A stretch of 64,000 nt of DNA from Orientallactaga sibirica (lineage: Eukaryota; Chordata; Mammalia; Rodentia; Dipodidae): assembly GCA_036365145.1 (NCBI GenBank), contig JAEOAD010000034.1:14351501-14415500 (forward strand), given 5' to 3'. This document shows, one piece after another, positions 1 to 9,165 of this stretch. Every line of letters starts with the position of its first letter. Within the stretch, counting starts at the first letter, position 1. The notes beneath the pieces are model-generated. The model had not been told where the DNA came from. It saw only the letters and a list, made by a program, of their open reading frames with translations, and searched no databases. A program made the translations under genes and the position numbers.

Positions 1-290
1 GCAGCGAGCATCACCGGCAGCCAGGTGGGAGAGAGAGAGAGAGAGCCTTTCTTCCCAGAGCTTCTTTTTATGAACCAGCCCCCTCCTCCAAGAGGGGCCG
101 CCCACTCTGGGCCACCCACCCTGGGGGAAGGGCTTACCCCTGGGGGAAGGGCTTACCCCTGGGGGAAGGATTCTTCCTTTAGTTAATCCTTCCTAGAGGC
201 AGCCTCAGAAACACACTTATGAGGAATGTCTGTGGATTCCTAAACAAATCAAGTTGACACAAACTTAACCATCACAAAAAGGATTCTGAA
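1..290. other. unresolved, probably retroelement-derived segment
   Basis: No gene is seen here. A short GA run at about 30-45 and a GC-rich stretch with a small tandem repeat (118-175) precede a sequence that looks like a dispersed rodent repeat, but I cannot name the family. The window begins inside it, so its left boundary is unknown. Confidence 0.3.
118..175. repeat. short tandem repeat, 18-bp unit, about 3 copies
   Basis: The unit CCCTGGGGGAAGGGCTTA is repeated nearly perfectly; the third copy diverges at its end (GGATTC). Confidence 0.8.
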
Positions 291-495
291 TTCTGCTTTC
301 AGCTATACAAGATCTCTACTAAATCAATTATGAAACATTCTGACATCATCTCCCATGTAAGTTTATCTTCAAATAAGTGGCTTCATGTAGCCCATTTTAT
401 CTTGAACTGAAGAAACTAAGCATTTGATGCCTGCTGTTTTCTTGGTGCATGTATGAATTATGTTGAGTACTGTTTCTCCTGGCACGTGTTAAAAA

Positions 496-582
496 TATTT
501 TATTTTTATTTTATTTTATTTTATTTTATTTTATTTTATTTTATTTTATTTTATTTTATTTTATTTTATTTTATTTTATTTT
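496..582. repeat. (TTTTA)n microsatellite
   Basis: About 17 almost pure TTTTA units form the A-rich tail (read as T) of the antisense B1 that follows. It makes a spurious Phe/Ile/Leu-rich ORF. Confidence 0.95.
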
Positions 583-788
583 GGTTTTTGAGGCAGGGTC
601 TTCTGGCTCAGGCTGACCTGGAATTCACAAAGTCTCCAGGCTGACCTCTGAGTGCTGGGATTCACTCTGTGGCTTATTTTACCAGAGTTTGCCCAGGCTG
701 ATCTGGAATTCACTCTGTGGACCAGGCTGGCCTTGAACTTACGGTGATGCTTCCACCTCAGACTTAAGTCTGAGCCACCATGCCCAGC
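583..788 (-). mobile_element. B1-type SINE, rearranged
   Basis: Antisense B1 landmarks are present (GAGGCAGGGTC, GGCTGACCTGGAATTCAC, CCACCATGCCCAGC). The middle is duplicated: the block around CTGGAATTCAC occurs twice (about 620 and 700), so the element is longer than a usual B1 of about 150 bp. Confidence 0.7.
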
Positions 789-823
789 TTAACTGAAAGT
801 TTTTATTGTTTTAAGAAATGACA

Positions 824-1057
824 GGGGTGGAGAGATGGCTTAGAAGTTAAGGTGTTTGTCTGTGAAGCCTAAGGACTCAGGTTCAATTCCCCAGTACCCA
901 TGTAAGCCAGATGAACAAGGCCACGGCATTCATGCCATGAGTGTGGAGTTCCTCTTCAGTGGCTAAAGGCCTTGGTGAACCCATTCTCTCAATATCTGCC
1001 TCCCTTTGTCTTTCTCTTAAAATGGATAAGTAAAAAACATAAATAAATAAAAAAAAA
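824..1057 (+). mobile_element. tRNA-derived B2-like SINE
   Basis: A tRNA-like head (GGAGAGATGGCTTAG, then a GGTTCAATTCC box B) is followed by the CT-rich body and an AAATAAATAAAA tail. The direct repeat AAATGACAGG flanks it on both sides. Confidence 0.85.
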
Positions 1058-1062
1058 TGACA

Positions 1063-1226
1063 GGCCAGGTGTGGTGGGGCACACCTTTAATCCCAGCACT
1101 CAGGAGGCAGAGGTAGGAGGATTGCCATGAGTTTGAGGCCACCCTGAGACTACATAGTATATTCCAGGTCAGCCTGAGCTAGAGTGAGACTCTACTTCAA
1201 AAAACAAAACCAAACAAACAAAAAAT
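1063..1226 (+). mobile_element. B1 SINE
   Basis: A full-length sense B1 from GCCAGGTGTGGTGG through GAGTGAGACTCTACTTC, with an A-rich tail containing AAACAAAC. Confidence 0.85.
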
Positions 1227-1339
1227 AGAAATGTCAACATATTTTCATGTTATTGCCACATCAGCAGTTATATTGAGCATTTTGTTACCATGCCAGGTAA
1301 TATTTTATCTTTTTCCCTATATGTTGACTTTTAAAAATA

Positions 1340-1376
1340 ATTTTTGTTTATTTTTTATTTATTATTTGAGAGCAAT

Positions 1377-1407
<31 letters not shown>

Positions 1408-1574
1408 GAAGAGAAAATGGGCACACCAGGGCTTCTAGCCACTGCAAATGAACTCCAGATGCGTGAGCCACTTTGTGCATCTGACTTATGTGGGTACTGG
1501 GGAATTGAGCCTCAAACCAGGGTCCTTAGGCTTCACGGGCAAGTGCTTAACTGCTAAGCCATCTCTCCAGCCCC
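1340..1574 (-). mobile_element. B2-like SINE
   Basis: Antisense copy: AT-rich tail, GA run, GAACTCCAGATGCGTG, and finally GCCATCTCTCCAGCCCC. ATGTTGACTTTT before it and ATGTTGACCTTT after it look like target-site duplications. Confidence 0.85.
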
Positions 1575-1697
1575 ATGTTGACCTTTTTATCTTCCATTTA
1601 TAGCAGTCATTATAATTGTTTGGTTTGTAACAAGTCCTTATATTTAAGGTTGACTATATTTTTGGAAAAATCATGCAATCTTGAAAAAAAATTAACT

Positions 1698-1857
1698 TTT
1701 TGTTTTTGTTTTTGTTTTTTTGAGGTAGGGTCTCACTCCGGCCCAGGCTGACCTGGAATTAACTATGTAGTCTCAGGGTGGCCTCGAACTCATGGCGATC
1801 CTCCTACCTCTGCCTCCCGAGTGCTGGAATTAAAGGCGTGTGCCACCATACCCTGCT
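1698..1857 (-). mobile_element. B1 SINE
   Basis: Full-length antisense B1 with a T-rich end on its left, flanked by AAAATTAACT on both sides. Confidence 0.85.
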
Positions 1858-2880
1858 AAAATTAACTCTTTATTGACAACCTCCATACATATACACAATA
1901 TACCATGATGATAATCCCTTTACACTACCCTCATTTTCTCCCTCCCAAATCCCTCCTCCATTGAATCCCTTCTTTCCAACTAGTCTCTCTTCTATTTTGG
2001 TATCATAATTTTTTCCTCCTATTATGCAAGTTTTGTGTAGATAATATCAACCACTGTGAAGACATGAATGCCCTGGCCACTTTGTGTTTGGAACACAGTA
2101 TTGCAAAGCACTCCTCCCTTCTTTTGGCTCTTATAATCTTTCTGCTACCTCTTAAGCAAGGGTCCCTGAGCCTTGGAAAGTATGATAGAGATGTCTTATT
2201 TAGTGCTGAACACACCACTGTCATTTCTTCTCAGCACTTGGTGAATTTTGAGTCTTCACAGTGGTCAAAAAAAGTGAGAGTAGCATTATTATATAGGCAT
2301 AAACATAAATATTTAGAGGGCAGTTTGGTGGGCATTATATATCCATTTAGACAGGCAACAGTAGTAGTTTCTCTCCTAGGGCTTATGACCTTGATTAGGT
2401 TTTCAGTACCAGGAAGGAATTCCCTCCCTGGAGCAGGCCACAAGGCCAATCAGAGAGCTGTTGGTTTCATCCATAACAGACATGCCACTATTGTAGTAGT
2501 TGGTGTATTTGGCTAAGCTGTTTTGCCACAAAGATTGCAGGTCCACTGCTGGTTAAGACCATTAATGACTTTTCTCCCTCAACAGGCTGCAGAGCTCTTT
2601 CCAGCATCCTGACAGCTAGTCAACAGGAAGGAGGCTTCCAGCTCAGCTCCTGCTTGATTCTCTGTGACCTACAAGCCAAGCTTGTGGAGTTTTCAGCAAT
2701 AGGGTCTTACCATCTAGTTTTGGTGGGCAACCAAAAGCCTTGGCAATAGGCTGTGATGTTTTGGGGGCATCAGGACCTTCCTGACCAACTTTCTGGAAGG
2801 CATCCCACCCCGGCACTGAAAATTTTCTAATAACAATCTATGTTTCTGGGTACATCATCCACCTCCACAGGATACTTCTG
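1858..2880 (-). mobile_element. L1 3' UTR fragment, antisense
   Basis: It begins TTTATTGACAACCTCC and continues through the CCTCCTATTATGCAAG and CTGCTGGTTAAGACC landmarks that I recognise from rodent L1 3' ends. The same landmarks recur at 52.4-53.6 kb. The poly(A) side is on the left, so the element reads on the minus strand. Open frames inside it (for example 2064-2516) are not host genes. Confidence 0.65.
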
Positions 2881-2952
2881 CCCAAACTCTCTCTTTTTAA
2901 CACATATGTTAGCTAGCAAAGAACTAGTTTATATATGGCTTATTCATAACAT

Positions 2953-3118
2953 CTTTAATTTTTTTTTTTTTTTTTGGTTTTGCAAGATAGGGTCTCACTC
3001 TGGTCCAGGCTGACCTGGAATCAACTATGTAGTCTCAGGGTGGCCTCGAACTCTCGGCGATCCTCCTACCTCTGCCTCCTGAGTGCTGGGATTAAAGGCG
3101 TGTGCCACCATGCCCGGC
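2953..3118 (-). mobile_element. B1 SINE with clear target-site duplication
   Basis: Full-length antisense B1 with a T17 run. AACATCTTTAATTTTT occurs immediately before the T run and again immediately after the element, giving a 16-bp target-site duplication. Confidence 0.9.
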
Positions 3119-3120
3119 TT

Positions 3121-3348
3121 TAACATCTTTAATTTTTATTAAGCCTCCTCCCACCCCCTCTTTTCCTCTTCCCCATCCCTGACCCTACTAAAACCATTCC
3201 ACCTCCAGTATTCTGTTCCTCTACTTAGATATCTGCTATGTCCTCCCCTTAAGCTGTCTCTTCTCTTTCCTCTCTCATAGTCCCTTTCTAGCTTCTTGGC
3301 CTCTATTGCTGACTTTTATTCCAACTCACAGACAAATCCAAACATTTA
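3121..3348. other. pyrimidine-rich stretch, possibly old L1
   Basis: C/T-rich sequence continuing the segment that the preceding B1 interrupted. It resembles L1 3'-end flanks, but I cannot align it with confidence. Confidence 0.3.
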
Positions 3349-3351
3349 GCC

Positions 3352-3505
3352 AGGCGTGGGGGTGCATGCCTTTAATCCCAGCACTCGGGAGGCAGAGGTA
3401 AGTGGATTACCGTGAGTTCGAGGCCACCCTGAGACTACATAGTGAATTCCAGGCCAGGCTGACCTAGAGTGAGACCCTATGTTGGAAAACAAAACAAAAC
3501 CAGAC
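3352..3505 (+). mobile_element. B1 SINE
   Basis: Sense B1 (AGCCAGGCGTGGGGGTGCAT through GAGTGAGACCCTATG). AAATCCAAACATTT precedes it and AAACCCAAACATTT follows it, a slightly diverged target-site duplication. Confidence 0.88.
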
Positions 3506-3522
3506 AAACCCAAACATTTGAA

Positions 3523-3695
3523 GCAAGGATCAATTCCCTGGTACTCAAGTAGGCCAGATGCACAAGGTAGTGCACAGCATTTGCTGTTGCTGGAGGCCCT
3601 GGTGCACCCCCTCTCTCTCTCTCTCTGCCTCTTTCTCTGTCTGTCTCTCTCAAATAAATAAATAAAAATTTAAAAAAAATTAAAAATATTTTAAA
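3523..3695 (+). mobile_element. B2-like SINE, 5'-truncated
   Basis: The tRNA head is missing. It starts near box B (ATCAATTCCCTGGTAC) and runs through the CT body to AAATAAATAAATAAAAATTT. Confidence 0.8.
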
Positions 3696-3696
3696 A

Positions 3697-3865
3697 AGCC
3701 AGGCGTGGTGGTGCACGCCTTTAATCCCAGCACCCGGGAGGCAGAGGTAGGAGGATCACCATGAGTTTAAGGCCACCCTGAGACTACATAGTGAATTCCA
3801 GGTCAGTCTGGGCTAGAGTGAGACCCTTCCTTGAAAAACCAAAATAAATAAATAAATAATAAAAA
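3697..3865 (+). mobile_element. B1 SINE
   Basis: Complete sense B1 with tail (AAAT)n, starting directly at the A-rich end of the preceding B2-like element. Confidence 0.85.
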
Positions 3866-3882
3866 TATTTTAAAAAGAAAAT

Positions 3883-3928
3883 ATTATACTAAGTGAGGTA
3901 ACCGAGACTCAGAAAGTCAATTGTCCCA
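3883..3928 (+). repeat. 46-bp direct repeat, copy 1 (L1-like)
   Basis: From ATTATACTAAGTGAGGTAAC to TCAATTGTCCCA. It resembles the segment just after L1 ORF2 in sense orientation. The same 46 bp recur at 4146-4191 with one mismatch (G/C). Confidence 0.75.
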
Positions 3929-3954
3929 TGTTCTCTCTCATATGTAGATCCTTG

Positions 3955-4145
3955 CTACAAGGCTCGATTCCCCAGTACCCAAGTAGGCCAGATGCACAAG
4001 GTAGTGCATGCATCTGGAGTTCGTTTGCAGTGGCTGGAAGCCGGCGCACCATTCTCTCTCTCTTTCTCTCTGCCTCTTTCTCTCTCTGTCTGTCTCTCTC
4101 AAATAAATAAAAAAAAATTTTTTTAAAAAAATTAAAAAAAAAAAG
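3955..4145 (+). mobile_element. B2-like SINE, 5'-truncated
   Basis: It begins near box B (GGCTCGATTCCCCAGTACCC) and runs to AAATAAATAAAAAAAAA. It lies between the two copies of the 46-bp direct repeat. Confidence 0.8.
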
Positions 4146-4191
4146 ATTATACTAAGTGAGGTAACCCAGACTCAGAAAGTCAATTGTCCCA
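4146..4191 (+). repeat. 46-bp direct repeat, copy 2
   Basis: Near-identical to 3883-3928 and again followed by a B2-like SINE. This suggests a local tandem duplication of L1 piece plus SINE rather than two independent events. Confidence 0.75.
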
Positions 4192-4192
4192 C

Positions 4193-4385
4193 TTGCAGGT
4201 GAAGCCTAAGGACCCCGGTTCGAGGCTCAATTCCCCAGTACCCACATAAGCCAGATGAACAAGGTGGCTCATGCATCTGGAGTTCGCTTGCAGTGGCTAG
4301 AGGCCCTGGTGCACCTTGTAGCCTTGAATGGGGATCCTTAGGCTTCATAGGCAAGCATTTAACTGCTAAGTCATCTCTCCAATCC
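4193..4385. mobile_element. B2-like SINE pieces in inverted arrangement
   Basis: Bases 4193-4316 read as sense B2-like (AAGCCTAAGGACCCCGGTTCG to AGGCCCTGGTGCACC). Bases 4322-4385 read as the antisense head (ATCCTTAGGCTTCATAGGCAAGC to CATCTCTCCAATCC). The two parts share the head sequence and could form a hairpin. Confidence 0.7.
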
Positions 4386-4639
4386 AGTATAATCTTTTCA
4401 ATCTTGCAAATGTTTACAAAGTGAAAAATCTAACCTAAAAATTCAAATTAAAAGTAATTTTTTTGAAGGTTAAGACTAGTAGCTTTTTAGGAAAATAAAG
4501 ATGACTTGAATCCTAGTTGTAGGATCTCAAAATTCCTATAAAAGTAATTTTTATAGGTACCAAAGTTAACAGTTAAATGGAGCTTGGAAAATATTTACTG
4601 AAACATACATTCTACTTTGAAATTTTCTTTTTTCCTTTT

Positions 4640-4647
4640 ACTTATTT

Positions 4648-4695
<48 letters not shown>

Positions 4696-4867
4696 TTTGT
4701 GTGTGTGTGTGTGTGTGTATGGGCATGCCAGAGTCTCCTGCCACTGCAAACAAATGCAGATGCTTAAGCTACTTTTTGTTTCTGGCTCTGGGTACTGAGG
4801 GATTGAGCTGTGGATCTGCAGTTCTTATAAGCAAGCACCTTTAACCCCTGAGCCATCTCTCTGGCCC
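4640..4867 (-). mobile_element. B2-like SINE with long TTTA/TG tail
   Basis: A (TTTA)n run (about 4645-4698) and a (TG)n run (4698-4718) represent the expanded tail. The diverged antisense body follows to GCCATCTCTCTGGCCC. Confidence 0.75.
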
Positions 4868-4889
4868 TCTTTTTTTATTGTCACAATTA

Positions 4890-4920
4890 TTATTATTATT
4901 ATTATTATTATTTGAGAGAG

Positions 4921-4971
<51 letters not shown>

Positions 4972-5177
4972 GGGGCAGAGAGAGAGAGAATGGGCACACC
5001 AGCAGCCTCTCAGCCTCTGTGAATGAACTCCAGATGCGTGCTCTCCCTTGTGGGCAAGTGTGTCATTGCACCCTTGCATCACTTTTGTGTCTGGCTAAAT
5101 GTGGGACCTGGAGAATCCAACCTGCATTCTTAGGCTTGGCAGCAGGCACCTTAACCACTAAGCCATATCTCCAGCCC
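4890..5177 (-). mobile_element. B2-like SINE, long subtype
   Basis: Antisense copy with (ATT)n, (AC)n and (GA)n tracts in its tail. It carries the extra internal block (TGTGGGCAAGTGTGTCATTG) that defines the long subtype. ATTGTCACAATT flanks both sides. Confidence 0.88.
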
Positions 5178-5194
5178 TATTGTCACAATTTTTA

Positions 5195-5406
5195 AAAAGA
5201 TATTTTATTTATTTATGTTAGAGAGAGAGAAAAAGACGCAGACACAGAGAGAAAGAATGGGCACACCAGGGCCTCAGCCACTGCAACCAAACTCCAGACA
5301 CATGTGCCACTTTGTGTATCTGGCTTGTGTGGGTACTAGGGAACTGAACCTGGGTCCTTAGGCTTCACAGGCAAGTGCCTTAACTGCTAAGCCATCTGTC
5401 CAGCCC
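5195..5406 (-). mobile_element. B2-like SINE
   Basis: Antisense short-subtype copy, from ATTTTATTTATTTATG and the GA tract to GCCATCTGTCCAGCCCC. Confidence 0.85.
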
Positions 5407-5940
5407 CAGAGTCATACATTTTACTCCTAGATTATTTTCTGAACCTTAAATTTTCAGTTTAGCTTCTCTATGTTTGAGAGACTCAAGAAATCTTATCTCT
5501 AGGGAAACCATTTAAAATTTGCACTTTGATTTATCAAACTTGTACCTTACTGAGGTTGAGACAAGTTGCTACAAACAGATATTGGTACTTAGTTTCTCTA
5601 ATCTTTTATTTTCATATGGTTATCCAAATTGGTGCATCCATATCTTTTCAAATGTCTTCTGAGATTGTCACCAGCTAATCTCTGGTTTAGAAGTCTATAG
5701 TGGCTTCCTGCTGCCTACCAAATCAAATTTTCTCTTTTCAGACTTGATTTTGAGAACCACAATCTTGATTTCCATCCCAAACCATTTTCATTTTCCATGC
5801 TTCAAGTGCTCTACACATAATCTTGCTGTGTTTTGCCACTAACTGCATATGTGACTCATTGTCTAGATTATATATCTGTATATTGGATTATGATCTTCAG
5901 CATGGCAGCAATTAGCCACATGTAGTTATATACATTTAAA
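5407..5940. other. unique sequence, no feature seen
   Basis: No long ORF, recognised repeat or RNA gene; ordinary AT-rich intergenic DNA. Confidence 0.6.
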
Positions 5941-5941
5941 T

Positions 5942-6171
5942 TATTTTTATTTTTTAAATTTATTATTTATTTGCAAGTAGAGAAAGAAATAGACATACAG
6001 AGAGAAAGGGAGAGAGAAAGATGGGCACATTAATAACTCTTGCCAGTTCAACTGAACTCCAGATGCATGTGCCACTCTGCATCTGGCTTTACCTAGGTAC
6101 TGAGGAATCCAACCCAGATTATCAGACCTTGCAACAAAATGCCCTTAATCACGGAGCCATCTTTCCAGCCC
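5942..6171 (-). mobile_element. B2-like SINE, diverged
   Basis: Antisense copy with the landmarks GAACTCCAGATGCATGTGCC and GAGCCATCTTTCCAGCCC. Confidence 0.8.
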
Positions 6172-6296
6172 TAATTTAAATTAACTAATATAAAATAAAC
6201 TTAAAATTTTGTTCAGTTATATTGGGCATTTTTCAACTGTTTGGAAGCTACAAGAGACTAGTGCCTGCCTTATTGGAGAGCACTAAGAGAGAACTT

Positions 6297-6467
6297 TTGT
6301 TTGTTTGTTTGTTTGTTTGTTTTGGTTTTTCAAGGTAGGGTCTTACTCTAGCCCAGGCTGATCTGGAATTCACTATGTAGTCTGAGGCTGGCCTAGAACT
6401 CACAGTGATCTTCCTGCCTCTGCCTCCCGAGTGCTGGGATTAAAGGTGTGCGCCCCCACGCCTGGCT
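6297..6467 (-). mobile_element. B1 SINE with (GTTT)n tail
   Basis: Full-length antisense B1 preceded by six or more TTTG units. Confidence 0.88.
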
Positions 6468-6579
6468 CAAGAGAACATTTTCATCCTTGCTGAGAGCCTT
6501 ATTAGCTATAAGGTTATAAGATATATGTGACTGCATATCTACATATTGTGTATGAGTGTGGCTTATGAGACCTTACGGA

Positions 6580-6765
6580 AACAGAATGACAGTTTGTGGT
6601 CTGATGTTGGTTCAGATCCTATGACAGCCATTTACTATAATCTTAGGCAAGATCCTTAAACTTGACCTTAGTTCCCTGTCTCTCAATATGGGGCTTGTTG
6701 GGAATTGAGATAATGGCATATAGAGTGCTTACAAGTATGTAGCATTTGACAGTTTTAGGTGTGTG
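6580..6765 (+). mobile_element. MIR-like ancient SINE remnant
   Basis: Diverged MIR core and 3' landmarks: ATCTTAGGCAAGATCCTTAAAC, GAGATAATGGCATATAGAGTGC. Recognised by eye; boundaries approximate. Confidence 0.45.
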
Positions 6766-7016
6766 TGTCTCCATCCTCCTCTATTAGTCAGGCACCCCTG
6801 ATTATGAGCAGCACTACTGGACACAGTAAAGGGTTAAGGAATCTCTGTTTTCTTGGCCTAAACAGGAGCTGTGACAGGGCTGAGGAACCCATGTTCAGTT
6901 CTTCTAGAAGCTGCAAGGGCAGCTACTGCTAGGGGCCGAGGAATCCCGACTTTCTAGGCCTACCAGGAGAGGTTTAACACTTGTAGGTGGGGCTAAGGCT
7001 GCAGAAACTCAAGAAC

Positions 7017-7809
7017 TGTATGAGGACTGTAACACAAGAGGGCGCCACCTGGACTAATCTGCCTGCTGGCGCTGGTTGCTGCCTTCAAACACCAAGGAGT
7101 AAACAACAGCTGTCAAAGTGCACTTACCTCAAACTGGCTTACCTCATATTACCTGCATAAAACAACCAAAAAAGAACTCCAGCCAGCTGATAACGTGTTA
7201 TCAAGATGAGAAAAACAGCCTCAGAGGCTAAGTGGCTAGGTTTTAGGCACAGTGTGTTGTGATTCAAATCTGTATCACCCGACTGCCTCCTCTCAACTCC
7301 CTTAACCCGCCCCCACACACACCTATAGTACTTGCAGAGACTTGCTCCACACTTTGCTTAGGTGTTATCTGTTTTCTTCCTACAACTGCTTCGGGAAGGC
7401 AGGGATTTTTGTTGTTGTTGCTGTTCACTCACCTGTCCTCCAGAACTATTAGAACGAGAATGTCTCTACTTTTGGACTCTGAGTCTGCCGTTTTATTTTA
7501 ACTCTGTTTCCCAAGAATGGCCCAGACCACCCATCCCAATTATCACTTTCCTAGAATGGCCCTAAACCACCTGTGCACTTATCATTTCCCTGTGAAGTGG
7601 CCCAAGCCCCGAGGCAAGGTGGACTGTCCTGCGACCAGAGAATTCCAATGATCCCCACCCTCCATAAGTATTCCCTAGTCTGTCTGTAAAGGAAATGGTT
7701 TCTGCCCTTCTTGGTCAGAGCCCTTGTCAGGTTTTTCCCGAGTAAAGCCTGTCTCTGCTGTTGAGCCGAGTCTTCTCTCTCTTGTCTTTCCCGCCTTTTT
7801 TTCCTAACA
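7017..7809 (+). mobile_element. probable solitary LTR of an endogenous retrovirus
   Basis: The segment begins TGTATGAGGA and ends TTCCTAACA, and 5-bp AGAAC lies on both sides (7012-7016 and 7810-7814). Near its 3' end are a TATA-like CCATAAGTATTCCC, an AGTAAAG poly(A)-type hexamer and a CT-rich end, as in LTR R/U5 regions. Two similar AGAATGGCCC blocks (about 7515 and 7553) could be enhancer repeats. I see no gag, pol or env sequence. The family is not recognised and the 5' boundary rests mainly on the short repeat. Confidence 0.5.
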
Positions 7810-8119
7810 AGAACAATGGGATATTATAAAAAGCGTTGGATGGATTATTTGAATTTAGATACACCTCAGTTTTCAAGCTATAGCTCCCTCTCTCCTGTGA
7901 AGTGAGAATAATAAGAAAAATTTCCGCTGAGCTGGTGCAAGGTAAGGCTGGCTAAAGAACATAAATATTCCAGCTACATTCGAATATAAAGCATGAAACA
8001 AAGCTTTAGCCCAGCTCTAATCATAGACAGGCGGGCTGTACAGCTCGCGCTCAGCCCCTCTACGCCCCGCCCATCTCCCCCCCCCGCTTCCGTTTCCCAC
8101 TTTCCCCTTCGGGCGGAGG

Positions 8120-8131
8120 CCGGAAGTCCGG
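8120..8131. promoter_or_regulatory. palindromic ETS-type site
   Basis: CCGGAAGTCCGG contains the ETS/GABP core CCGGAAGT. Further GGAA cores on both strands lie within 70 bp. Factor binding is inferred from the motif only. Confidence 0.5.
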
Positions 8132-8166
8132 CCGCTTCCGCCGGGCGCGGAAGAGACGCGCGGGGA

Positions 8167-8174
8167 TGACGTCG
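8167..8174. promoter_or_regulatory. CRE-like site
   Basis: TGACGTCG differs from the CREB/ATF palindrome TGACGTCA by one base and sits in the core promoter next to an ETS motif. Confidence 0.45.
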
Positions 8175-8189
8175 ACGACGCCGGAAGCC

Positions 8190-8444
8190 GCTCCCCTGTG
8201 AGGCTGCGGACCCTGAGCGGCGGCCGCAGGTCCAGGTCTGTATTCGAGGCGGGGCCGGCCGGGCAGGGGGCTCTCGCGTAGCCGCGCCCCTGCTCACCCG
8301 CCACGCCTCGGCTTGTTTTCCTTCTCGCCCTGCAGGCGCCATGGCTGCGGAGCGGACCCGGCCGCTGCGAGGCTCTGGCGGCCCGAGCGCGCCTAGTCGG
8401 TGTGAGCCGGGCGCGAGGTCCCGGGCCCCGGGGCGCTCGCTCAG
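8190..8444 (+). other. FBXW2: FBXW2 untranslated leader exon(s), predicted
   Basis: The main ATG lies in an exon beginning at 14073, so at least one upstream exon is needed. The best donor in the CpG island is CTCAG|GTCAGT (exon end 8444). Inside this leader, CCAG|GTCTGT (exon end 8235) and a strong acceptor with its pyrimidine tract, CTTCTCGCCCTGCAG (exon start 8336), could remove a 100-bp mini-intron and give two non-coding exons. The start at about 8190 is a guess; no transcript data are available. Confidence 0.45.
8341..8442 (+). other. possible upstream ORF in the FBXW2 leader
   Basis: An ATG in strong context (G at -3, G at +4) opens a GC-rich frame of 34 codons to the donor at 8444. 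Joined to the acceptor at 14073, the frame adds Arg (AG|G) and stops at TAA (14074-14076), 16 nt before the main ATG. If real, it would be a 35-codon uORF limiting translation of FBXW2. Its Arg/Pro/Gly-rich product resembles no protein I know. Confidence 0.4.
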
Positions 8445-8769
8445 GTCAGTGCCGCGCGGAACACGGCTCGGAGCCGGGCACCGGGGAAGCCACGAACGGG
8501 GCCGAGGGCTTGGGAGTTCATTTTGAGAGACGGGAAAAATTAGGTCTCAAGATCCTGCCTCCTGATGGGCTCAGTTTCCTGAGCTGCGAAATGTGTTACG
8601 TGTGGTTGGTGCCTCAGGGCGAGTAGGAGTTTGAATAGATGATGAAGGGTGGACAGGTAGTTTGTGAAGACGGTGAATTGTACTGTGTGTAGTAATTGTG
8701 GGGATGCTTTGGAAACAGGTGTGTATGTGATGTGCTGCTTTAAAAGAAGCAAAAATAACAATATTAATC

Positions 8770-8980
8770 ATGAATAGTAACAGTTAGTGACATTTGTTAT
8801 ATGTTTACAGTGTGCCGAGTACTGTGCAGATACGCCTTAATGTGTCTTATCTCGTTTAATACTCACAAAAACCCTAGTAGACAAAAAAAATTGTGGATAC
8901 ATTTTTCAAGTGAGGAAATTGGGCTTGATATAAATGCCCAAGGTCATCTAGTTACAAGAGAAATTGCAGAGCGCATGTTT
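8770..8980 (+). mobile_element. MIR/L2-like ancient repeat remnant
   Basis: Landmarks of old mammalian repeats: TTTACAGTGTGCCGAGTACTG, TCTTATCTCGTTTAATACTCAC, AAGTGAGGAAATTGGGC. Confidence 0.5.
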
Positions 8981-9042
8981 TATAAACACTTTTATTCTTT
9001 CAAAACTTTCAAAAAATTAATCTTAAGATTCAAGGATTTTAA

Positions 9043-9165
9043 GTCGGGATGATGGTAGACTCCTGTAGTCCAGCACTCAGGAAACTGAGGCAGGAGAATG
9101 GTGAATTTGAGACCAACCTGGGCTGCATAGCAAGACCCTTTCACAAAAGAAAGAACAAGTAAAAA
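9043..9165 (+). mobile_element. old B1/proto-B1-like SINE
   Basis: A diverged 7SL-type sequence (GTAGTCCAGCACTCAGGAAACTGAGG to GCATAGCAAGACCC) with a degenerate A-rich tail. It is older than the young B1 copies in the window. Confidence 0.65.

Larger units (their letters stand above)
8040..8450 (+). promoter_or_regulatory. FBXW2: CpG-island promoter of FBXW2
   Basis: A block very rich in C, G and CpG in otherwise AT-rich DNA, upstream of the first coding exon and on its strand. It has no TATA box, as usual for housekeeping promoters. Visible motifs are a GC box (CCCCGCCC, about 8064), ETS-type sites (CGCTTCCG at 8086, CCGGAAGTCCGG at 8120, CCGGAAG at 8181) and a CRE-like TGACGTCG at 8167. 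Transcription probably starts between about 8150 and 8230. No second gene is visible on the other strand, so I do not call it bidirectional. Confidence 0.8.

Noticed and set aside
453..644. ORF over the TTTTA microsatellite
   Set aside because: It translates a simple repeat and an antisense B1; not a gene.
2064..2516. 150-residue ORF
   Set aside because: It lies wholly within an antisense L1 3' UTR fragment and has no recognisable protein domain.
7974..8342. Antisense ORFs of 95 and 122 residues across the CpG island
   Set aside because: GC-rich DNA has few stop codons. The products are low-complexity Arg/Gly/Ala with no domain, and no splice or poly(A) context supports a gene on that strand.
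8341..8526. The frame from ATG 8341 as an N-terminal extension of FBXW2
   Set aside because: With the predicted 8444-14073 splice it is out of frame with the main ATG and meets TAA at once; the FBXW2 family starts at MERKDF.
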